A stretch of 38,681 nucleotides of DNA from the NCBI GenBank assembly GCA_003228735.1, contig QIFG01000043.1:1-38681 (forward strand), read 5' to 3'. A program made the position numbers and the translations under genes. Positions within the stretch are counted from its first letter, which is position 1. Each line of letters opens with the position of its first letter. This document shows, in pieces, positions 1 through 9,432 of this stretch. Source of the stretch: Zetaproteobacteria bacterium (GTDB lineage: Bacteria; Pseudomonadota; Zetaproteobacteria; Mariprofundales; Mariprofundaceae). The notes beneath the pieces were generated by a model that saw nothing but the letters and a program-made list of their open reading frames with translations, ran no database searches and was not told the DNA's origin.

Positions 1-87
1 GAGGAATATCTCAAGCTGAAAATCGTTGCGGCATTCCTTCCACAACTACCCGGAAATGCCAATATCAACCCACACGCTTCCGCGTAG
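1..87 (+). CDS. Possible 3' end of a gene, cut by the window edge
   Basis: A frame is open from base 1 to a TAG at 85-87 and encodes about 28 residues ending NINPHASA. It faces the degenerate end of the hicA-like frame on the other strand, so it could be the tail of an unrelated gene that was joined to a broken hicA. It is too short to assign to any family and may be chance. Confidence 0.2.
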   Translation, partial: EEYLKLKIVAAFLPQLPGNANINPHASA

Positions 88-209
88 ACCCCCTTTTCAT
101 TGCGGCGCTGCATGACCACATGGCTCCCACGCTGTCGTACCTTAATGAATCCCTGTACCGCCAGGGTGGCGCAAACCTGCTTGCCGGACAGCGGCCGGAG
201 TTTACCCAA
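1..209 (-). pseudogene. hicA: HicA-like mRNA interferase toxin, 5' half intact, 3' half unrecognisable
   Basis: HicA toxins are small double-stranded-RNA-binding-fold ribonucleases held in check by HicB. A frame beginning with TTG at 209 overlaps the hicB stop by 8 bases. It reads through the family signature: a start-proximal LRPLSGKQV block, then GFIKVRQRGSHVVM, which contains the G-S-H with the usual catalytic histidine. From about base 95 down to base 1 the translation no longer resembles the expected HicA C-terminus (the stretch carrying the GTL motif). That suggests truncation, recombination or a frameshift. The frame stays open to the window edge, so its true end cannot be seen. If the toxin is dead, HicB here is an orphan antitoxin. 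Confidence 0.45.
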
Positions 210-423
210 TAGCAACCTCTAATTGGGTTACATACACCTCGCCATGAAGCCGTGCTTGGACTTCTTCATCAGGGGCGCATTCGAAAAACAGTTCCAGCGC
301 TTCTTTCAGATTTTCACGCGCCTCTGCGACCGTTTCGCCCTGGCTGGCGATGTCCAGTTCCGGACACAGGGCAACATACATATCCCCTTCGCGTTCGATG
401 ACGGCTGTAAGCATCCGGTTCAT
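202..423 (-). CDS. hicB: HicB family antitoxin
   Basis: This 73-residue protein has the HicB N-terminal partial RNase H fold: a short beta strand (MLTAVIERE), then YVALCPELDIASQGET, then an amphipathic helix (VAEARENLKEALELFFE). It is the short HicB type and has no obvious C-terminal DNA-binding domain. The start at 423 is chosen because AGGAGG lies six bases upstream; a longer in-frame start at 465 has no such site. The gene precedes and overlaps the hicA-like frame, giving the reversed hicB-hicA order. In known systems HicB neutralises HicA and represses the operon. Family assignment is confident; function is less certain because the toxin partner looks damaged. Confidence 0.8.
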   Translation of the reverse strand: MNRMLTAVIEREGDMYVALCPELDIASQGETVAEARENLKEALELFFECAPDEEVQARLHGEVYVTQLEVAIG

Positions 424-492
424 ATTTTGCCTCCTGCGAAGCGTTCGCACCAAGCATACGCCCACATTATGCTGGATGTCGAACTGGCCGGG

Positions 493-885
493 CTATTCCG
501 TGAAGTCGTAGACGACGATTTTGCTGACCAGCGGTTTGAGGACGTTTTGCACGGTCTGTTTGTGGTCGGGGTGATCGAGATAAGTCTGCATGGCTTTCTG
601 GTCGGCGAAGGTGAGAAGGATGCCGACATCAAAGGAATCCACAATAGTCCGGTCGCTTGGAATCGAAGCCCCGGCCTTCACGCCGATTACGCCCGGAATG
701 GCCTTAAAGGTTTTCGATACCTCGATGATCTGCTGACGTCCCTCAGCATTGCCCGGCTCCTTCAGCCAGCAAAGCACCACATGGTAAACCCTAGCCTTGT
801 CGACAGCCTTTTCGATTGTGGTTGCGCATGAAGAGAATACCAGTAGAGCAAGTATCAGGAAGGTGCATACATGCCTGGCAGCCAT
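493..885 (-). CDS. Dabb (stress-responsive A/B barrel) domain lipoprotein
   Basis: This 130-residue protein has an N-terminal hydrophobic signal (residues 1-20) ending in FSSC, a usable though not ideal lipobox, so it is probably a periplasmic or outer-membrane lipoprotein. The rest matches the Dabb fold: YHVVLCWLKEPGN at the start, a middle strand GVKAG, DVGILLTFADQKAMQTYLDHPDHK, and a final strand KIVVYDF. Dabb proteins are dimeric ferredoxin-like barrels, mostly of unknown role. The gene stands alone between two toxin-antitoxin loci on the same strand, 15 bases downstream of higA. That gap is small enough for co-transcription with higBA. No function can be given beyond the fold. Confidence 0.75.
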   Translation of the reverse strand: MAARHVCTFLILALLVFSSCATTIEKAVDKARVYHVVLCWLKEPGNAEGRQQIIEVSKTFKAIPGVIGVKAGASIPSDRTIVDSFDVGILLTFADQKAMQTYLDHPDHKQTVQNVLKPLVSKIVVYDFTE

Positions 886-900
886 TTGCGAAACTCCTTG

Positions 901-1191
901 CTATGCCGCCATGACCAGGCATTCCACCTTCAGGCTCTTTGCCTTCTGTGTGGCTTTCCAGAGGTCGTACTGCATTTGCTGCTCCAGCCAGCTTTCGGGT
1001 GTGGTATCGAATGCGCGCGAAAGCCGGATCGCCATTTCCGGGCTAATGCCGGTATGGCCGTTAAGCAACTCAGACAGGGCCTTGCGTGTTACGCCCAGAG
1101 CCTTCGCAGCTACGGTTACGGAAAGCCCCAAAGGATCAAGGCAAAGCTCCCTGATGACTTCTCCGGGATGGGGTGGGTTATGCATCATCAT
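901..1191 (-). CDS. higA: HigA family antitoxin, XRE-type HTH
   Basis: This 96-residue protein begins with the typical HigA opening [13 protein letters not shown] helix-turn-helix follows ([23 protein letters not shown]), then the conserved [21 protein letters not shown]. The start at 1191 is supported by AAGGAG eight bases upstream, at 1200-1205 next to the higB stop at 1204. HigA binds and inhibits the HigB ribonuclease and represses the shared promoter. The order toxin-then-antitoxin with a short spacer is standard for this family. The palindromes in the higB promoter are plausible HigA operators (inference). Confidence 0.92.
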   Translation of the reverse strand: MMMHNPPHPGEVIRELCLDPLGLSVTVAAKALGVTRKALSELLNGHTGISPEMAIRLSRAFDTTPESWLEQQMQYDLWKATQKAKSLKVECLVMAA

Positions 1192-1203
1192 GACATCATC
1201 TCC

Positions 1204-1482
1204 TTAATGGTAGTCCAGATAGTCAACATCAATTACTTCACCATTCTCGATCTTGAAAATCAGCCGCCAGTTACCACTGACATTTACTGACCAGAATCCT
1301 GTTAAATCTCCACCAAGCGAATGCATCCTCAAGCCGGGGAGGTTCATATCCCTTGCCTCTTTGGCCGCATGCAGGCGGGTCAAAATAAGTTTCAGACGTT
1401 TGGCATGGCTTGCAACGATGCCTGCCTTGTTACTGGCCAGGAAAAACTTTTCCAATCCCTTGTGCCTGAAACTTATAATCAT
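1204..1482 (-). CDS. higB: HigB family ribosome-dependent mRNA interferase toxin
   Basis: A RelE/HigB-fold protein of 92 residues. Family features include the N-terminal MIISFRHKGLEKFF, the basic helix SHAKRLKLILTRLHAA, the loop MNLPGLRMHSLGGDLTGFWSV, and the C-terminal core NWRLIFKIENGEVIDVDYLDYH. HigB toxins cleave mRNA in the ribosomal A site. The start at 1482 is chosen over an in-frame codon at 1503 because the latter lies upstream of the predicted -10 box. No Shine-Dalgarno precedes the 1482 ATG and the predicted transcript would begin at or very near it, so translation may be leaderless. It is paired with higA on the same strand. Confidence 0.9.
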   Translation of the reverse strand: MIISFRHKGLEKFFLASNKAGIVASHAKRLKLILTRLHAAKEARDMNLPGLRMHSLGGDLTGFWSVNVSGNWRLIFKIENGEVIDVDYLDYH

Positions 1483-1488
1483 ACGACG

Positions 1489-1517
1489 AGTGTAACCTAT
1501 CACGTGACATGTGGCAA
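1489..1517 (-). promoter_or_regulatory. higBA promoter with palindromic operator candidates
   Basis: On the minus strand TTGCCA (1512-1517) and TACACT (1489-1494) are 17 bases apart, close to the sigma-70 consensus. The spacer contains the palindrome TCACGTGA (1500-1507), abutted by ACATGT (1507-1512). Both would occlude RNA polymerase if bound, as expected for HigA autoregulation (inference). Confidence 0.65.
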
Positions 1518-1556
1518 GCTATAAGGCTGAAGTTATCAGCAGAGCATCAGGTGTGC

Positions 1557-1979
1557 TTATTCCTTTTTGGCGACATGCTCGACAACCATCGGGTTCAGCA
1601 TCTCGATATTGGCCTGCGGCATGCGGTAGTCATCCAGTTGATCGGCGGGAACCCAGGTGTGCGGTTCCGGGCAGGAAAGCTCTGTCAGATCGTGGCAGTG
1701 GCTCGAAAACAGATGGAAATAGAGATCGGCCTTCGGATAGCTGTATTCACACTCGCCCAACAGCCGCCAGTCGTGACCGGGGGTGCCTGTTTCCTCGAAC
1801 AGTTCGCGCTGGGCGGCATCCAGCGGCGTCTCGTCGGACTCCACCTTGCCACCGGGAAAACTCCACAGGCCGCCCTGGGGCGCGCCGATGGGGCGTTTCA
1901 GCAACAGGATTTCATGATCTGCATTGAACACTGCGGCCAGCGCAATGTGCTGGATGGATTTATGTGCGGTACTCGGCAT
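1557..1979 (-). CDS. mutT: NUDIX hydrolase, MutT-type 8-oxo-dGTP diphosphatase
   Basis: This 140-residue protein carries a complete Nudix box: GGKVESDETPLDAAQREL followed by FEETG (the Gx5Ex7REUxEExGU pattern). It is preceded by ALAAVFNADHEILLLKRP and GLWSFPGG, which are typical of MutT. MutT hydrolyses oxidised dGTP and so prevents A:T to C:G transversions. The C-terminal HTWVPADQLDDYRMPQANIEML is also MutT-like. The start overlaps the 3' end of argJ by 20 bases, so it is the last gene of a secA-argJ-mutT run, an order common in Proteobacteria. Another nucleotide substrate cannot be excluded. Confidence 0.88.
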   Translation of the reverse strand: MPSTAHKSIQHIALAAVFNADHEILLLKRPIGAPQGGLWSFPGGKVESDETPLDAAQRELFEETGTPGHDWRLLGECEYSYPKADLYFHLFSSHCHDLTELSCPEPHTWVPADQLDDYRMPQANIEMLNPMVVEHVAKKE

Positions 1980-3177
1980 TGATGGTGATGTAGTCGTGGG
2001 TCAGATCGCCGGTCCAGATGGTGGAAGAACAATTGCCCATGCCGAGATCGACATGCAGCGTGAATTCAACCTTGGCGAACACGGTCATGCCGTCGGCATC
2101 TTCGTATCCGCTATGCAGGTTGCCATTTTCAAGGATCGTAACGTCGTTCGCCTTCAGGCCGACTGTGGCCGGATTGACTGCTACGCCACTGTTGCCGATG
2201 GCTGAGAGAATGCGTCCCCAGTTGGCGTCAGAGCCTGCAAAGGCGGTTTTGACGAGTGGCGAAATCGCAATGGCCCGGCCGACCGTGCGTGCATCTTCCT
2301 CGGAAACGGCGCCTGTCACCTCGATCGTGACGAACTTGGATACGCCTTCGCCGTCACGCACGATCATCTGGGCCAGATCAATACATAGAGCCGTCAGCTC
2401 CTGTTCAAATGCTACGGCCTGTTCGGCGTCAAGGCCCTCATGTCCGAGCCCAAGCCCGGAAGAAAGCAGGTAGAGGGTGTCGTTGGTCGAGGTGTCGCCA
2501 TCGACTGAGATACAGTTGAAGGAACAGTTGGCGGCGCGCTTCAGCATCGGTTGCAGGGTTTCCGCATGCAGCGGCGCATCTGTGGCGATAAAGGCCAGCA
2601 TCGTGGCCATATTCGGATGAATCATGCCGGAGCCTTTGCAGATGCCCGTGATCGTATATTCCCCCACCTTGCGGGAAGCGAACTTGGCGAAGGTGTCTGT
2701 GGTGCGGATGGCATTTGCCGCCTGCTCCCAGCCGTCCGGCGAGAGACTGGTGGCGGCATCACGCACGCCCTGGCGCACGCGTTCAATCGGGAACGGTGTG
2801 CCAATGACGCCGGTCGAGGCGGACAGCACGTGATTTGCCGAAACACCTGCCGCCTCGGCGGCGGCTTCAATCAACTCCTGCGCCCAGGTGCGCTCCATGC
2901 CACCAGCACCGGCATTGGCGTTGCCCGCATTGGCGATAATGGCGCGGATATTGGCTGCGCTGTTTATCAGCGTGTCCTCGCCCAGGTTTACACAGGCCGC
3001 GCGCATGCGGTTCTGCGTAAACACACCGGCTGCATGTGCTCCGGCCTCGCAGGTCAGCAGCATGATAGCGGTTCGTTTGCCCTTTTCTTCCGGCGATTTC
3101 ACACCGCACGATGCCGTACCGATCTTGAAACCCGGCACGGGCAGGGGTGCAGAAAGTTGCGGTGGATTTACCGCCAT
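1960..3177 (-). CDS. argJ: Bifunctional ornithine acetyltransferase / N-acetylglutamate synthase
   Basis: A 405-residue ArgJ, full length for the family. ArgJ moves the acetyl group from N-acetylornithine to glutamate in cyclic arginine biosynthesis; bifunctional forms also use acetyl-CoA. The self-cleavage site is present as KGSGMIHPNMATMLAFIATD, with the nucleophilic threonine near residue 192. The N-terminal oxyanion region (STGVIGTPFP) and the C-terminal THDYITINAEYRT are intact. The start at 3177 gives the usual N-terminus; a frame extension to 3207 runs into the repeat upstream and is rejected. It lies downstream of secA, separated by dispersed repeat copy 1, and overlaps mutT. Bifunctional versus monofunctional activity cannot be told from sequence. 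Confidence 0.95.
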   Translation of the reverse strand: MAVNPPQLSAPLPVPGFKIGTASCGVKSPEEKGKRTAIMLLTCEAGAHAAGVFTQNRMRAACVNLGEDTLINSAANIRAIIANAGNANAGAGGMERTWAQELIEAAAEAAGVSANHVLSASTGVIGTPFPIERVRQGVRDAATSLSPDGWEQAANAIRTTDTFAKFASRKVGEYTITGICKGSGMIHPNMATMLAFIATDAPLHAETLQPMLKRAANCSFNCISVDGDTSTNDTLYLLSSGLGLGHEGLDAEQAVAFEQELTALCIDLAQMIVRDGEGVSKFVTIEVTGAVSEEDARTVGRAIAISPLVKTAFAGSDANWGRILSAIGNSGVAVNPATVGLKANDVTILENGNLHSGYEDADGMTVFAKVEFTLHVDLGMGNCSSTIWTGDLTHDYITINAEYRT

Positions 3178-3184
3178 CAGGGAG

Positions 3185-3326
3185 TAACCACCAAGGCACC
3201 AAGGCACAAAGAAATAGAATGTGGCACTTGGTGTCTTGGCGCCTTTGATTCGGGGCGTCCATGCCCCTCACCCTTCGGGCGGCTTGCAGCCGTCCAAACG
3301 GCTTTCCCACCTTTTTGTGTGGTGAA
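3185..3326 (-). repeat. Dispersed repeat copy 1 with ACCACnAAGGCAC ends
   Basis: The left end (from 3185) reads TAACCACCAAGGCACCAAGG, a period-8 CACCAAGG motif. The right end (to 3326) carries its inverted form, TTTTTGTGTGGTG. A further inverted copy lies inside (CACTTGGTGTCTTGGCGCC, about 3224-3242). The core 3247-3303 is nearly the same as 6184-6239 of copy 2 and contains the hairpin GGGGC-GTCCAT-GCCCC. It fills the secA-argJ gap. The strand is arbitrary. Confidence 0.75.
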
Positions 3327-3334
3327 TATTAGCA

Positions 3335-5986
<2,652 letters not shown>

Positions 5987-6059
5987 GAAGGCTCGGGCTC
6001 CTATCGGATAAGGCGCGCACCATAGCATGCGCCCAAACCCGCACCAAGAGACAGGATTC

Positions 6060-6268
6060 TTACCACAAAGACACGAAGTAAGGAGGGCGGAAACAGGTTA
6101 ATTTGGAGGCGATTGGCAGAAGGTCATCGAATGAGTTACGGGTTATGTTGCAGATAGCAGATTTCCCCTTTGTGTCTTGGTGTGATTCGGGGCATTTATG
6201 CCCCTCACCCTTCGGGCGGCCTTTGGTCGTCCAAACGGCAGGACTGCCTTTTTGTCTTTGTGGTTAAT
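6060..6268 (-). repeat. Dispersed repeat copy 2 with ACCACAAAGACAC ends
   Basis: The left end is TTACCACAAAGACACGAAG (from 6060) and the right end is TTTTTGTCTTTGTGGTTAA (to 6268), which are inverted relative to each other. An internal inverted copy, CCTTTGTGTCTTGGTG, lies at about 6168-6183. The core 6184-6239 matches copy 1 and has the hairpin GGGGC-ATTTAT-GCCCC. It occupies most of the 304-base space between the aminotransferase gene and secA. I see no gene in that space. The strand is arbitrary. Confidence 0.75.
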
Positions 6269-6290
6269 CCTTCTCCTGTTTAATGCCACA

Positions 6291-7433
6291 TTATGATGCA
6301 AGGAATGACTTGATGCGGGCGATGCCCTCCCGGATGTTGACCAGGCTGTTGGCATAGGAGAAGCGCACATGCTGTGGGGCCAGATGTGTGCCGAAGTCTT
6401 CGCCCGGGGTGACAGCCACGCCCGCTTTCTCCAGCAAGTCCCAGCAGAAAGCCTTGGAATCATCCGTGATCTTTCCGACATTGGCGTAGATATAGAAGGC
6501 GCCCTGCGGTTCCACCACGATATCGAATCCCAGTTTCGGTAACTCAGCCAGCAGAAAACGCCGGCGCTCATCGTATTCGCTGCGCATTTTTTCAACTTCC
6601 GCATCCGTATCCAGAGCTGCAATGGCGGCATGCTGGGAGATGGTCGGAGCGGCGATGAAGATGTTCTGCATAACGCGGCGGCAGGGATTGATCAGTGCTT
6701 CGGGTACGATGGCCCAGCCGACGCGCCAGCCGGTCATGGCCCAGCGTTTGGAGAAGCCGTTGACGACGATGGCGTTGTCAGAGAACGATAAAGCCGTCGG
6801 TGCGGAGGAGCCATAGGTCAGGCCGTGGTATATCTCATCCGAGATCAACCAGCCGCCGCGCTCATGGCATTCGAAAGCTATAACCTTGAGTTCGGCCGGA
6901 TCAATCAGGGTGCCGGTGGGATTTCCCGGCGAGATGACGACTGCGGCACGCGTATCCTTCCGCCAGTGCGCTTGCAGGTGTTCCAGGGACAGGTGGTAGC
7001 GGGATTCGGGGCCGACCGGTACGTTGAGCGGAATGCCGCCGGCCAGCCGGATAAAGTTGCGCTGGCAGGGGTAGCCGGGATCGGGCAGCAGCACGGATTC
7101 ACCGGCTTCGAGCAACACGCTGTACAGCAGGCTGAAGGCGCCGGAGGCGCCCGGCGTGATCAGGATGCGCTCCGGCGCAATGGATACATCGTATTCACTT
7201 TGATACCAGCGGCTCAGGGTCTGTTGCAGCTCCGGCGCGCCGGTCGATGGCGTGTAGAAGGTGTCGCCGCTATCGAGCACTTCATGCGCTTTGACGATGA
7301 CCGGAGCCGGGGTGGAAAAATCAGGCTCGCCGATCTCCATGTGGATGATAGTTTGCCCCTTGGCTTCAAGCTCTTTGGCCCGTTCCAGAAGCTGCATGAC
7401 GCGGAAGGGTTCAATCTGATCAATACGGCGCAT
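6291..7433 (-). CDS. Class I/II PLP-dependent aminotransferase (AspAT/AlaAT-like)
   Basis: A 380-residue fold-type I aminotransferase. The substrate-binding GEPDF motif is in MEIGEPDFSTPAP. PLP-phosphate and ring contacts appear as TPGASGAFSLLYSVLL, SPGNPTGTL and SDEIYHGLTYG. The Schiff-base lysine is in GFSKRWAMTGWRVGW, and the C-terminal arginine region is HVRFSYANS. The family includes aspartate, alanine and aromatic aminotransferases, and sequence alone does not fix the substrate. Given the adjacent aroK/aroB, an aromatic substrate is possible but not shown. It reads towards secA with the repeat between them, and starts 97 bases from the end of aroB. Confidence 0.9.
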   Translation of the reverse strand: MRRIDQIEPFRVMQLLERAKELEAKGQTIIHMEIGEPDFSTPAPVIVKAHEVLDSGDTFYTPSTGAPELQQTLSRWYQSEYDVSIAPERILITPGASGAFSLLYSVLLEAGESVLLPDPGYPCQRNFIRLAGGIPLNVPVGPESRYHLSLEHLQAHWRKDTRAAVVISPGNPTGTLIDPAELKVIAFECHERGGWLISDEIYHGLTYGSSAPTALSFSDNAIVVNGFSKRWAMTGWRVGWAIVPEALINPCRRVMQNIFIAAPTISQHAAIAALDTDAEVEKMRSEYDERRRFLLAELPKLGFDIVVEPQGAFYIYANVGKITDDSKAFCWDLLEKAGVAVTPGEDFGTHLAPQHVRFSYANSLVNIREGIARIKSFLAS

Positions 7434-7530
7434 GGCCTGAGTCTAGCCTGCCGTTCAGCCCCTTACCTATAAAAAACTATGAGCAATTCAAAATATGACA
7501 AAGTGTCACGATTAAATGCCGGGGCTCCGC

Positions 7531-8637
7531 CTATTGATATGAGGCAATCAGGCTTCGGATATCCTCATCGCTGACATCCTCTGCAATAAAGGCATCGCCG
7601 ATACTTCGCAGAAGGATGTAGCGAATGCGGCTGCCGACATTCTTCTTGTCGTGGCCCATGGCATCCAGCCAGTCATCGGCAACAAAAGATGGAATCTCAA
7701 CCGGCAGGCCTGCTGCTTTATACAGCGCGCAAACCTTCTCCTCGGTTCCTGCCGACGCATGGCTCAGCCGCTCGGACAGTCTCGCTGCCATCAACGTGCC
7801 CAGGGCCACGGCCTCGCCATGCAGGTATTCCGTATATTTTGTCATGGATTCAATGGCATGGCCGAATGTATGACCGAGATTCAACAAAGCCCGCATGCCC
7901 TGCTCGGTTTCATCGGCCATGACAACCTCGGCCTTATGCCGGCACGAGGTCAGAATCACATGCGAAACCACATCGGGCGCCAGTGACAACAGTGCATCGA
8001 TGTTTGTTACGAGATAGGCAAAGAAACCAGCATCGCGGATCAGCCCGTACTTGATCAACTCGGCGATGCCTGCCCGCAGCTCACGCAGCGGCAGGGTGGC
8101 GAGCACGGCCGGATCAATCCATACAAGTTTTGGTTGATAGAAGGCGCCGATCATATTTTTGCCGTGCGGATGATTGATCGCAGTCTTGCCGCCAACGCTG
8201 GAATCGACCTGGGACAAAAGCGTCGTCGGCGCCTGCACGTATGGAATACCACGCCGGTAACAGGCTGCGGCAAAGCCGGTCATATCCCCGACCACGCCAC
8301 CGCCAAGCGCGATAACCGGCTCGTTTCTTGAAAGCCGGGCCGTCATCAACTGATCGAGTATCGCAGACAAGCTGACCATGGTCTTATGCTTCTCACCATC
8401 CGGCAGCACACATGTCTCTGCCTGCCAGCCAGAGCCTTCCAGGCTTTTCGTGACCTGATCCAGATACAGCGGCGCCACCACGTCATTACTGACGATGAAG
8501 CAACGGTTGATGCCGGGAAACAGCGAGGCCATCGCCGCACCAAGATTTTCCAGGCAACCCGGCTCGATGTGGATGTCATAAGAGCGCTCTCCCAGTTCCA
8601 CCCGGTAATCGTGTATGGCGGTTTCAGTTTTCGGCAT
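7531..8637 (-). CDS. aroB: 3-dehydroquinate synthase
   Basis: A 368-residue AroB, the second enzyme of the shikimate pathway, which converts DAHP to 3-dehydroquinate using NAD and a divalent metal. The NAD-binding stretch ALGGGVVGDMTGFAAACYRRG, the QVDSSVGGKTAINHPHGKN block and the metal-binding histidine motifs LGHTFGHAIE and YLHGEAVALG are all present. The ATG at 8637 lies only four bases beyond the inverted terminal repeat of a MITE-like element. The element therefore separates aroB from aroK and supplies its immediate upstream sequence. The usual aroK-aroB order is kept. Expression may depend on read-through of the element or on a promoter inside it (inference). Confidence 0.96.
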   Translation of the reverse strand: MPKTETAIHDYRVELGERSYDIHIEPGCLENLGAAMASLFPGINRCFIVSNDVVAPLYLDQVTKSLEGSGWQAETCVLPDGEKHKTMVSLSAILDQLMTARLSRNEPVIALGGGVVGDMTGFAAACYRRGIPYVQAPTTLLSQVDSSVGGKTAINHPHGKNMIGAFYQPKLVWIDPAVLATLPLRELRAGIAELIKYGLIRDAGFFAYLVTNIDALLSLAPDVVSHVILTSCRHKAEVVMADETEQGMRALLNLGHTFGHAIESMTKYTEYLHGEAVALGTLMAARLSERLSHASAGTEEKVCALYKAAGLPVEIPSFVADDWLDAMGHDKKNVGSRIRYILLRSIGDAFIAEDVSDEDIRSLIASYQ

Positions 8638-8641
8638 GATC

Positions 8642-8926
8642 TAGGGCCTGTTAACGCTAATTCTGGATGTAGCGATATAGCCATTTTTGTTGCTATGCAA
8701 GGCGTTTCGAGCGAAGTGTGCCCGAGGCACATCAGCAAGAAACAACGCAGCAGAGCTCAAAAACGGCCTATCCCAGAGGGCTGCGTCCCAAATGAGGCCA
8801 TTCAGCGTTACTCGTCGTTCGTTTGGAATTACCAAATGTCACTCCTCGCGCCTTGACTGGCCTCGTCTTTATTGGATGCATCCGGGGCAGCAGCGCTTCA
8901 ATCAGAATTAGCGTTAACAGGCCCTA
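8642..8926 (+). mobile_element. MITE-like element, 24-bp terminal inverted repeats, non-coding
   Basis: Bases 8642-8665 and 8903-8926 are perfect inverted repeats of 24 bases beginning TAGGGCCTGTTAACGC and ending in TAATTCTG. The element is 285 bases long and encodes no transposase. The TA at each outer edge fits a TA target duplication as made by IS630/Tc1-mariner transposases (inference). One end enters the aroK coding frame and the other abuts the aroB start codon. A diverged single end occurs at 31203-31225. The strand is arbitrary. Confidence 0.8.
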
Positions 8927-9431
8927 ATTCTGACAGAAAGGCCATGATGGTATCCACCGCTTCTTCAATCTGCGTTTCACCGGTGCACGCCTTCAGGTTT
9001 GCGCATTCTTCGTACAGCGGTGAACGCTTGCGGTGCAACTCGCGGGATTTCACCAAAGGATCCACACCCTTCAGTAAAGGACGGTTGGCATCGCCACGGA
9101 TGCGGTCAGCCAGTATCTCCGGACTTGCATCCAGCCATATCACCCGCCCGGCTTTTTTCATGCGTTCGCGATTCGGCGCACTCATCACAATGCCGCCACC
9201 GGTGCCAATCACCTGCGGCTTATGGTTTGCACAGGCTTCGGCCAGTTCCTCCCCTTCCAGAGCCCGGAAGACGCATTCGCCATCCTCGGCAAAGATATCC
9301 GGAATGCTCTTGCCAGCGCGCTGCACGATGACATCATCCAAATCTGCAAAGGGCACACGTAATCGGGCGGCCAGATGCCGCCCGATCGTGGATTTCCCCG
9401 AGCCCATGGGGCCAATCAGAATTACATGCAC
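8898..9431 (-). CDS. aroK: Shikimate kinase
   Basis: A 177-residue shikimate kinase, which phosphorylates shikimate at O3. The Walker A motif GPMGSGKST, the shikimate-binding aspartate in FADLDDVI, the GTGGGIV motif and the lid region around NRPLLKGVDPL are all present. The start is taken as GTG at 9431, just after the pilQ stop (9433-9435), giving the typical VHVILIGPMG opening; a frame extension to 9479 lies inside pilQ. The last nine residues (LGPVNANSD) and the stop are encoded by the terminal inverted repeat of the MITE-like element, so the native C-terminus has been replaced. The catalytic core is untouched and the enzyme is probably active. Confidence 0.94.
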   Translation of the reverse strand: MHVILIGPMGSGKSTIGRHLAARLRVPFADLDDVIVQRAGKSIPDIFAEDGECVFRALEGEELAEACANHKPQVIGTGGGIVMSAPNRERMKKAGRVIWLDASPEILADRIRGDANRPLLKGVDPLVKSRELHRKRSPLYEECANLKACTGETQIEEAVDTIMAFLSELGPVNANSD

Positions 9432-9432
9432 A

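Noticed and set aside
223-831. Plus-strand open frame of 202 codons
   Set aside because: It runs antisense across hicB and the Dabb gene, both of which have clear family motifs and, for hicB, a ribosome site.
3185-3215. Tandem CACCAAGG units as a CRISPR or iteron array
   Set aside because: Only two to three short contiguous units occur, without spacers, and equivalent ends appear at the other two repeat copies.
8386-8856. Plus-strand frame across the aroB 5' end and MITE-like element
   Set aside because: It crosses the element boundary, is antisense to aroB, and encodes nothing resembling a transposase.
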